A stretch of 7,022 bases of DNA from Muribaculaceae bacterium (GTDB taxonomy: Bacteria; Bacteroidota; Bacteroidia; Bacteroidales; Muribaculaceae): assembly GCA_017545095.1 (NCBI GenBank), contig JAFYCU010000037.1:1-7022 (forward strand), read 5' to 3'. A program made the position numbers and the translations under genes. The notes below the pieces were generated by a model that ran no database searches, was not told where the DNA came from, and worked only from the letters and a program-made list of their open reading frames with translations. How positions within the stretch are numbered: the first letter of the stretch is position 1; every line of letters starts with the position of its first letter. Shown piece by piece: positions 1 to 4,841 of the stretch.

Positions 1-180
1 CCCTACGACCAGGCCGAGACAGGCAAAATCACGCTCAAGGGTAAGGTACTGCCCAAGGCTGGCAAGAACATCCACGGCCTGCCCGTGGACAGCATCTGCA
101 TCGACGCCCAGTTTGATGACGATGGCTCTGGCCTCACCTGGCGCTACACCGGCATTCGCTATCAAGGCTTTACCGAGTGA
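1..180 (+). CDS. C-terminal fragment of an unidentified protein
   Basis: Frame 1 is open from the left edge to a TGA at 178-180 and gives the last 59 residues of a protein whose start lies outside the window. The fragment contains GKITLKGKV near its beginning and ends in DDDGSGLTWRYTGIRYQGFTE-like sequence (the last residues are RYQGFTE). The alternating hydrophobic and polar residues suggest beta-strands, and codon use is GC-rich like the T9SS genes further right, so it is very likely coding. I do not recognise the family; a small secreted or lipid-anchored beta-sandwich or calycin-type protein is possible but unsupported. The gene converges with the minus-strand gene at 323-1381, and both appear to end at the hairpin at 255-308. 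Confidence 0.7.
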   Translation, partial: PYDQAETGKITLKGKVLPKAGKNIHGLPVDSICIDAQFDDDGSGLTWRYTGIRYQGFTE

Positions 181-260
181 TCAGTGGTCAGTTATCAGTA
201 CTCGGTATTGAAGACTAAAGGCTGAAAACTGAGAACTGACAACTGATAACTGAAAACTGA
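181..260. repeat. Tandem heptamer repeats NAACTGA with an inverted TCAGTNN block
   Basis: Positions 226-260 are five consecutive 7-base units ending in AACTGA, with first base A, G, C, T, A in turn. Two degenerate units (AGACTAA, AGGCTGA) precede them at 212-225. Directly after the stop codon at 178-180 lie three units in the opposite orientation: TCAGTGG, TCAGTTA, TCAGTAC (181-201). The blocks are complementary: 188-199 (TCAGTTATCAGT) pairs perfectly with 242-253. Heptameric short tandem repeats in intergenic DNA are known from other bacteria, notably cyanobacterial STRR sequences. Whether this one has a function or arose by slippage cannot be told from sequence alone. Confidence 0.85.
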
Positions 261-308
261 AAACAAGCACCCCGGCTCTGATTTGAGTCGGGGTGCTTGT
301 TTTCAGTT
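255..308. terminator. Bidirectional intrinsic terminator between convergent genes
   Basis: Bases 255-274 are perfectly complementary to 289-308 (20 pairs). The stem continues inward through one G-U pair (275/288) and three more pairs to a six-base loop, TGATTT at 279-284, for about 24 pairs in all. The core is GC-rich (GCACCCCG / CGGGGTGC) and is flanked by A-rich sequence on the left and T-rich sequence on the right, so RNA from either strand would have a U-rich stretch at the stem base. It lies between the gene ending at 180 and the minus-strand gene ending at 323, as expected for a shared terminator. The base of the left arm overlaps the last heptamer repeat. Confidence 0.9.
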
Positions 309-322
309 CAGCGAGGAAAGGG

Positions 323-1381
323 TCACTTCACCACTTTCGATGCCTGAATGCTGCCATCGGTCATTTGCGTGACCTTGATGAGCAGCCCCTTGGCTTCGCC
401 TTTCACCTCGCGGCCTTGCAAGTCGATGTAGTGCGTTGCGGCCTCTTGCGCAGCATTGATTTCGCCCACAGCAGTGGCGGCAAACGGCGACGGGAACCAG
501 AACACATCGCTCTCGTTCACCACATCACCCACGGTGTAGATGCTCTTCACGCCAACAGCGGCCCACGACGTGAGTTCATCGTCATAGAGGTAAACCTGCT
601 TGCCACCTTTGTCGATGTCGTAGGAGTCGGTGTAGTTATAGGGCACCTGTGTCATGTCCTCCTCGATAAAGATGTAGTCATCGGTGGTGAAGGCAAACAC
701 CCCTATCTCGCCAGGCTTCTCGTAGAGAATCTGGTAACTGAGCAGAGCGGGAAAGATGTCGTTGCCATCAACATCGGTGGTGGGTATGATCATCGACACA
801 TAGTAGCCATACTTGTCTTGCACAAACTCGGTAATTTCGGGCATGGCGGGGGTGGCAGGAGTGGGCTGCACGCCAGTGAGCGTGACGTTGATGTACTCGT
901 CGAGAACCGTCTCCTCGGCAGTGGTGGTGTAGCCATCGGCACTGGTGAAGGTGTTGGATGCCTCGTCGTAGGCAAACACTGCCCCGTCGAAGTAGAGGTC
1001 GTAGCTGTCGCCCCAGAAGTCAAACGCGCCCATGTAAGCCTCGGGGAAGGTGGCCACGCCGTCGGCCAGCGTGCCCTTCACCCAGCCGGCAGGCAGGTAG
1101 TCGATGCTAAGGCCCTGGATGTAGATGTCGTCGCCATCGCGCACCACAAACACCTCCGCCTCTTTGTTCCTGTTCACATAGGTGTCGTAACCCACAAACT
1201 TGTACATTTCCGGCTCGATGCCCTCGGGCGGGGTCACCGGAGTCTCACCCTCGGCAGCCGTCACCACAGCCGATGCCGCCCGCAGCTGCTGCACCTTGGC
1301 AGCACGACTCGTGCTTGCCACAACGCCTGCCTGAGCCAGCATTGCCGCAAGACAAACCATCATCAGCGTAATCTTTTTCAT
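323..1381 (-). CDS. Exported protein with Por/T9SS-like C-terminal tail
   Basis: The chosen start is the ATG at 1381 (352 residues), because it begins a good signal peptide, MKKITLMMVCLAAMLAQA; an ATG six codons upstream (1399) would put MINCKL in front of it. After cleavage near residue 18 comes a low-complexity linker (about 25-55) and then an acidic, aromatic-rich beta region containing DDIYIQGL (about 84-91), AYMGAFDFWGDSYDLYF (about 115-131) and YGYYVSMIIPTTDVDGND (about 191-208). The last 35 residues (318-352) contain YIDLQGREV, KGLLIKV and a terminal ASKVVK. This follows the pattern of Bacteroidota secretion tails (YDLxGRxV ... KGxYI ... KxVxK), which are recognised by the type IX secretion system. 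I recognise the body as like hypothetical secreted proteins common in Bacteroidales, but not a function. Its product is inferred to be surface-attached or secreted. It is transcribed alone and ends at the hairpin terminator at 255-308. Confidence 0.85.
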   Translation of the reverse strand: MKKITLMMVCLAAMLAQAGVVASTSRAAKVQQLRAASAVVTAAEGETPVTPPEGIEPEMYKFVGYDTYVNRNKEAEVFVVRDGDDIYIQGLSIDYLPAGWVKGTLADGVATFPEAYMGAFDFWGDSYDLYFDGAVFAYDEASNTFTSADGYTTTAEETVLDEYINVTLTGVQPTPATPAMPEITEFVQDKYGYYVSMIIPTTDVDGNDIFPALLSYQILYEKPGEIGVFAFTTDDYIFIEEDMTQVPYNYTDSYDIDKGGKQVYLYDDELTSWAAVGVKSIYTVGDVVNESDVFWFPSPFAATAVGEINAAQEAATHYIDLQGREVKGEAKGLLIKVTQMTDGSIQASKVVK

Positions 1382-1451
1382 AAGCTTGCAATTTATCATG
1401 TTAGTAAATCCATTAACGTCATCTATCGCAGCACCATCGCTGAACCGCTGG

Positions 1452-1486
1452 CAAAATTACGTAATAATTACCAACCCGCCAACAAA
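1452..1486 (-). promoter_or_regulatory. Candidate Bacteroidota promoter for the minus-strand exported protein
   Basis: Read on the minus strand, 1459-1452 is TAATTTTG, an exact match to the TAnnTTTG -7 element of the Bacteroidota primary sigma factor. A TTTG at 1486-1483 gives a 23-base spacer, slightly long; GTTG at 1483-1480 gives the more usual 20. The predicted transcription start is near 1447, leaving a leader of about 65 bases before the ATG at 1381. The octamer is identical to the one used in the opposite direction at 1603-1610. Confidence 0.5.
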
Positions 1487-1578
1487 ATCTCCTCAAAAAA
1501 TGGCCTTTTACCAACGATGAGTTGACACTGTTGTTTTTATCGCTTTTTGTTTAAAAAAAATTAAGAAACGTAAATCTG

Positions 1579-1610
1579 TTTGCGAATATAATTTTGAGTT
1601 TCTAATTTTG
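1579..1610 (+). promoter_or_regulatory. Predicted promoter of the dockerin-protein gene
   Basis: TTTG at 1579-1582 and TAATTTTG at 1603-1610 are separated by 20 bases, which fits the Bacteroidota -33/-7 promoter arrangement exactly. The transcription start would fall at about 1615-1618, giving a leader of about 60 bases to the ATG at 1678. A second exact TAATTTTG lies 14 bases upstream at 1589-1596, but no TTTG is suitably spaced from it. Confidence 0.65.
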
Positions 1611-1614
1611 TAAA

Positions 1615-1632
1615 TTCTTATTCGAATAAGAA
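1615..1632. promoter_or_regulatory. 18-base perfect palindrome, possible operator
   Basis: TTCTTATTCGAATAAGAA equals its own reverse complement over all 18 bases. It begins five bases after the predicted -7 element, so it covers the expected transcription start and first transcribed bases. That is where a dimeric repressor could block initiation. In RNA it could at most form a short hairpin, since the two halves meet with no loop, so a DNA site is the likelier reading. No regulator gene is in the window and the binding protein is unknown. Confidence 0.5.
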
Positions 1633-1677
1633 CAAATCTTTCTCATGTTTTGCCTCAAAATCAAATAACAATTTCCT

Positions 1678-3156
1678 ATGAACTATCTATCTTCACTTTC
1701 GCGCCGATGGTTTCTGTCGGCTTTGCTGATGAGCAATTTTGTCTGGTCTTTTGCCAGCAGCTCGACCAGTTTATCGAGCTGGGATGATTTTGACGACAAC
1801 ACTCCGCTTTTTGACCTGAGCGGCAACGCCGTCACCAAAGGAAACTACAAGGATTTTGCCTCCCTTGGTTTCATCTACGACCCCGAGTCGAACACGCTCA
1901 CGCTGGAAAACATCACATCCTCGATTCTCGGGGTGGAGGAATACTTTGAAGAGAACTTTGGCCCGCTCACCATCGTCCTGAAAGGCGAGAGTCACTTTGA
2001 AATGATGTATTTAGGCACCAACGCCACTCTAACGGGCGATGGACATCTCACGCTTCAGGGGGGCTGGCAATTCGACATCTGGCCGGGGGCACTTCATTGC
2101 ACCAAAGCCCTCATCACCGGTGGCTGCACTATCGAAGTGTCGGGTTGGCACGCCATCGAGGGACAATCGTATACGGTCGACGGCGCCACGGTGATGCTCA
2201 CAGGGAACATGAACGTGGGTGAGTTCACGCTCAAAAACTGTCATGTGGCAAGTCCCGAAGGTGCAGTGTTCGACCCGCAGAGGCGCACCTTTGTGCTTAA
2301 CGGGCAAGAAATCGAATCGCTACTCATCACCCCCGACGAGAATATTGAAATCTACGACCTGACGATTGCCGGCATTCCCGTTACGAGCGAAAACACCACA
2401 GCGGTTGCCGGACTGCCCCTCTCCGGTGGCATATGCTACGACAACACAAGCAAAACACTGTATCTGAACGAAGCCAGCATCAATGGTGCCATCAAGTGGA
2501 GCAACGCCGAGCCGCTCACCATCGCACTCACGGGTCGAAGCCAAGCCAACAGCATCGAAACGGAAGCCGACCTGACCATAACCAATGGAGGAATCCTGAA
2601 TGTGGGTCCGATGAATGACGAGAATATTTTCTACCTCGCGGGATTCTCGCTGCACGGACACACGGTCACGGTGATAGAAGGCAGCACCTTGACCGGCTCG
2701 GCCTACCGCGAGGGGCCGCGATTTGCCAAGCTTTTCCACGACAACGATGGCCTTCCCGTCTTTGTGGTCGACAATGCCACGCTCGCGCTCTACGACAGCA
2801 CTTACGACCCGATGTTCGAATCATCGAATTTCGACACCGATGTGAAAAAACTGACTTATGTGCTCACCAACTGCCATATCGCCAAACCCGACGATGCTTA
2901 TTATATTCCCGAAGAACAACGCATCGTGCGGCGCACAAGTCACGAGCCGCTCTACATGTTCACCATCGAACCAGGGGTATCGCCTTGCGACCTGAACTAC
3001 GACGGCACCGTGGATGTAGACGATTTGAACAAACTGGTGAACGCGATGCTTGGGCACATCCCACAATCGACCCACGTCGATGTGGACGGGAATGGTGTTA
3101 TCGATATTGATGACTTGAACCTGATTGTGAATGCCATCATCAGTAAAAACAAGTGA
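1678..3156 (+). CDS. Exported two-module beta-rich protein with C-terminal dockerin-like domain
   Basis: The 492-residue product starts at an ATG preceded by AT-rich DNA. Residues 1-27 look like a signal peptide (RRWFLSALLMSNF, cleavage near FAS); S8-R9-R10-W11-F12-L13 also matches the twin-arginine motif. The body is two related modules. Module 1 runs from about 44 to 220 and module 2 from about 225 to 433. Both open with a YDL/FDL strand, contain an (F/C)IYD..(S/N)TL-type segment and PLTI(V/A)L(K/T)G, and close with an NCH(V/I)A(S/K)P element (187-193 and 398-404). This resembles a repeat common in hypothetical Bacteroidota and Firmicutes surface proteins that are often predicted as beta-helices. 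Residues 437-488 form a type I dockerin-like pair of calcium loops: D438-N440-D442-D446-D449 and D468-D470-N472-D476-D479, each followed by LN..VNA. Dockerins bind cohesins; the partner here is unknown. No T9SS sorting tail follows. Role inferred: surface or secreted binding protein. Confidence 0.9.
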   Translation: MNYLSSLSRRWFLSALLMSNFVWSFASSSTSLSSWDDFDDNTPLFDLSGNAVTKGNYKDFASLGFIYDPESNTLTLENITSSILGVEEYFEENFGPLTIVLKGESHFEMMYLGTNATLTGDGHLTLQGGWQFDIWPGALHCTKALITGGCTIEVSGWHAIEGQSYTVDGATVMLTGNMNVGEFTLKNCHVASPEGAVFDPQRRTFVLNGQEIESLLITPDENIEIYDLTIAGIPVTSENTTAVAGLPLSGGICYDNTSKTLYLNEASINGAIKWSNAEPLTIALTGRSQANSIETEADLTITNGGILNVGPMNDENIFYLAGFSLHGHTVTVIEGSTLTGSAYREGPRFAKLFHDNDGLPVFVVDNATLALYDSTYDPMFESSNFDTDVKKLTYVLTNCHIAKPDDAYYIPEEQRIVRRTSHEPLYMFTIEPGVSPCDLNYDGTVDVDDLNKLVNAMLGHIPQSTHVDVDGNGVIDIDDLNLIVNAIISKNK

Positions 3157-3213
3157 TATAGAACACATTGTGTGATTTTGAAATAAAGTTGTCTGCATAC
3201 ATTTTTAAACTTA

Positions 3214-3651
3214 ATTTATTTAAAATCTTATAAAAAATTAGTACTATTTTTTACGCTTTTCCTATTCGTGAGCGTCGCTTTCGCACAAAAGAAACCGACA
3301 TGGAAAACAGTAAGTGATGACGAGATGGTCACCATTTCCTATGACACCAACATTACCACGGACAAGAAAGGAAGGCACATTGTTTGGGTAAAAGCTGTTT
3401 ACCACACCAGTGACTGGCAAAATTATTTTGCAAGCGAAATTGGCAGTCGCACTCCGGTCGTTACAACACAGACAAAAGCGATGTATGATGAAGACTATAA
3501 CTATGTGATGGTCCGCCAAGTAAAGTGTTATAGTAAATCTGGTAAATTGTTATTCGATAGCGGAGATGATACTTCGGCAGGATGGGGGATAGTTAATGCT
3601 TCCGACCCTGTTGGTATTGTTGGAGAGTATCTCACGCCGCCTCGATATTAA
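3214..3651 (+). CDS. Small exported protein, surface-adhesin E-like, without a conventional start codon
   Basis: The frame is open from 3187 to the TAA at 3649-3651. It encodes a complete signal peptide: basic K-S-Y-K-K, a hydrophobic run LVLFFTLFLFV, then SVAFA|QKK cleavage. No ATG or TTG lies in frame upstream of it. The only standard start, GTG at 3268, falls inside the hydrophobic core and would yield just MSVAFAQ. An ATT at 3214 (one base from ATG) would give 145 residues and a normal 24-residue signal peptide, so I place the start there tentatively. The mature part (WKTVSDDEMVTISYD, then HIVWVKAVY, YNYVMVRQVKCYSKSG, GWGIVNASDPVG) matches the layout of surface-adhesin E domains, with a Trp near the start, an xWVKxxY strand, a Cys-containing strand and a W..I..(S/D)P segment, but lacks a terminal Cys. 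The gene is visibly AT-richer than porP. It may be an intact gene with a rare start or a pseudogene. Confidence 0.6.
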   Translation: MYLKSYKKLVLFFTLFLFVSVAFAQKKPTWKTVSDDEMVTISYDTNITTDKKGRHIVWVKAVYHTSDWQNYFASEIGSRTPVVTTQTKAMYDEDYNYVMVRQVKCYSKSGKLLFDSGDDTSAGWGIVNASDPVGIVGEYLTPPRY

Positions 3652-3772
3652 AAAAGTGTAAGGCGCAATATGGCAATATGAGATGACACACTGGTGTCCA
3701 CGAGAATCCATTAACAAATCTCTAAAACACTCATCACAACTCATATCATTGCGCTTAAACCGACTGACTCCC

Positions 3773-3780
3773 TACTTTTG
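3773..3780 (+). promoter_or_regulatory. Candidate -7 element upstream of the transposase remnant
   Basis: TACTTTTG matches TAnnTTTG. The best -33 candidate is ATTG at 3748-3751, which leaves 21 bases between them. The position, just before the transposase-like reading frame, suggests it is the old insertion-sequence promoter. It now points toward the T9SS genes that begin at 4088. Confidence 0.35.
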
Positions 3781-3781
3781 A

Positions 3782-3958
3782 AAAGAGCACCTTTGTGCCA
3801 AACTTAATATTTGGAAGCAAAAGGACTCAGGAACAGTGGACGATACATCTTTTTCACAACTTTGCGATTTCCTCCCTGTGGAGTATTTCAAATGGCTCGT
3901 GAAGAAGTGTGAAGGCAACAAGTACGCCAAGACATTCACGTGCTAGAACCATTTACTG
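3782..3958 (+). pseudogene. 5' remnant of an IS4-type transposase (DUF4372-like N terminus)
   Basis: The frame reads through TSFSQLCDFLPVEYFKWLV (from 3845) and GNKYAKTFTC, hits TAG at 3944-3946, and continues as NHLL before breaking down at about 3958. Transposases of the IS4 superfamily in Bacteroidota start with a region of this form: F.QL..F.P...F..LV.KY.G...K.FTCWNQLL. The conserved Trp (TGG) after FTC is exactly where TAG now stands, so one base change explains the stop. No ATG begins the frame (GTG at 3836 is the nearest start-like codon), and the catalytic domain is absent from the window. It is therefore a dead fragment. Terminal inverted repeats or target duplications were not identified. 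The assignment rests on recalled motif similarity rather than a search. Confidence 0.7.
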
Positions 3959-3969
3959 GAAGAATAACC

Positions 3970-4008
3970 AGCCGTGCACCCCCCCTCGCTGATGTGGGGG
4001 GCACGGCT
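3970..4008. other. GC-rich hairpin upstream of porT
   Basis: AGCCGTGC at 3970-3977 pairs with GCACGGCT at 4001-4008. After a single bulged A (3978), at least five C-G pairs extend the stem toward a loop of about 12 bases. It is stable but is not followed by a T run on the plus strand, so it is not a classical intrinsic terminator in that direction. Read on the other strand it is followed only by weakly T-rich sequence. It may be the end of the former insertion, a repetitive element, or a leader structure ahead of the T9SS cluster. Confidence 0.5.
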
Positions 4009-4087
4009 GCTTGATGTGGCGGGTTAGCAAAAAAAATATCGACATGTGTGGCAATAATGCGGCACAGACTGCGTTATTCTTTTTGCA

Positions 4088-4834
4088 ATGCTTAGATTTT
4101 CGGCACGACATATGATGCTTTTGGTAGCGGCACTCGTGGGTGTCGCCACCCTTGTTGCGCAGGACAACGACAAGATTCTGAACCGGCAGTATGCCGACAT
4201 GAAACGGCTTCACTTCGGCTTCTCGGTGGGTGTGAATTTCCAGGACCTCCACATCCAGAACAACGGCCACATCACCGATGACGGCGAGCAATGGTGGGCC
4301 GACGTGCCCAGCCACTCGCCAGGGTTCTGCGTGAACGTGCTGGGCGACCTGCGCCTGGGCAAGCACTTCAACCTGCGCCTGTCGCCAGGACTCTACTTCG
4401 GCAACAAAGTGGTGAAGTTCCGCAACGCTTTGGGCGACCCCGAGGCACCCGAGAAATCGCATTACCTGCAATCGCAAAACGTGAAAGCCACCTATGTGGT
4501 GATGCCGTTCGACCTCAAGGTGTCGGCATTACGCTACCACAACCTGCGGCCTTACTTCACCGGCGGCGTGATGCCGGTGTTCGACGTGAGCAAAGACCGC
4601 AGCGACCAGTTGAAGTTGAAAAACATGGATGTGATGCTCACCGTGGGCATGGGATGCGACTTCTATCTGCCGTTCTTCAAACTTTGCCCCGAGGTGAAAT
4701 TCTGCTTCGGACTGAAGAACCTGCTCCAGAAGAACCGCCCCGACCTGCAAGACGACCCCGAGATGTTGCGTTTCACCGAGAGCGTGGACAAAGTGACCAA
4801 CAACATGGTCGTGCTCACATTCTACTTTGAATGA
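4088..4834 (+). CDS. porT: Type IX secretion system protein PorT (outer-membrane beta-barrel)
   Basis: The 248-residue protein starts at ATG 4088, with a signal peptide (R3, R7, H8, then MMLLVAALVGVATLVA, cleavage before Q25). PorT proteins are small outer-membrane beta-barrels required for export through the type IX system in Porphyromonas gingivalis and relatives. Family landmarks are visible in order: RLHFGFSVGVNFQDL (40-54), PGFCVNVLGDLRLGKHFNLR (78-97), SPGLYFGN (99-106), a YVVMPFDLK strand (136-144), LRPYFTGG (153-160), GMGCDFYLPFFKLCPEVKF (187-205) and the terminal strand VVLTFYFE, ending in an aromatic residue plus Glu as barrel proteins of this group do. Length fits the family's usual 230-250 residues. 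Its stop is seven bases before the porP ATG, so the two are almost certainly co-transcribed. Confidence 0.9.
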   Translation: MLRFSARHMMLLVAALVGVATLVAQDNDKILNRQYADMKRLHFGFSVGVNFQDLHIQNNGHITDDGEQWWADVPSHSPGFCVNVLGDLRLGKHFNLRLSPGLYFGNKVVKFRNALGDPEAPEKSHYLQSQNVKATYVVMPFDLKVSALRYHNLRPYFTGGVMPVFDVSKDRSDQLKLKNMDVMLTVGMGCDFYLPFFKLCPEVKFCFGLKNLLQKNRPDLQDDPEMLRFTESVDKVTNNMVVLTFYFE

Positions 4835-4841
4835 CAACGAA

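Larger units (their letters stand above)
3652..4087. other. Gene-poor junction between adhesin-like gene and porT
   Basis: This 436-base stretch has no intact gene that I can support. It holds the transposase remnant at 3782-3958, a GC-rich hairpin at 3970-4008, and otherwise sequence of mixed composition with no recognised RNA. No strong promoter consensus stands immediately before porT; T-rich sequence at 4078-4085 directly abuts its start codon. Confidence 0.6.

Noticed and set aside
181..260. CRISPR array
   Set aside because: Repeat unit is only 7 bases with no spacers between units, and no cas gene is visible.
293..1525. Long plus-strand reading frame of 410 codons
   Set aside because: It is the antisense shadow of the exported protein at 323-1381: the translation is His/Val-rich with no signal or domain, while the minus strand has a signal peptide and sorting-like tail.
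1522..1527. TTGACA, a classical sigma-70 -35 box
   Set aside because: Bacteroidota primary sigma factors do not use this element, and no TATAAT lies 16-18 bases downstream.
3163..3173. ACACA-T-TGTGT hairpin after the dockerin gene as a terminator
   Set aside because: Only five AT-leaning pairs around a single base, too small to form a stable RNA stem; no T tract follows directly.
3663..3754. Inverted repeat GCGCAAT (3663-3669) / ATTGCGC (3748-3754)
   Set aside because: Seven bases 78 bases apart is expected by chance, and it does not bracket the transposase remnant as transposon ends would.
3837..3943. Intact small protein starting at GTG 3836
   Set aside because: The sequence matches the start of a much longer transposase family and stops at a TAG replacing a conserved Trp, so a remnant explains it better than a real small gene.
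4291..4830. Plus-strand frame of 179 codons inside porT
   Set aside because: The product is Arg/Pro-rich, out of frame with porT and without any motif; it is a frame-shifted shadow.
4827..4841. TTG start for porP overlapping the porT stop
   Set aside because: The ATG at 4842 begins a canonical MKK signal peptide; the TTG would add an acidic N-D-N-E extension unfavourable for export.
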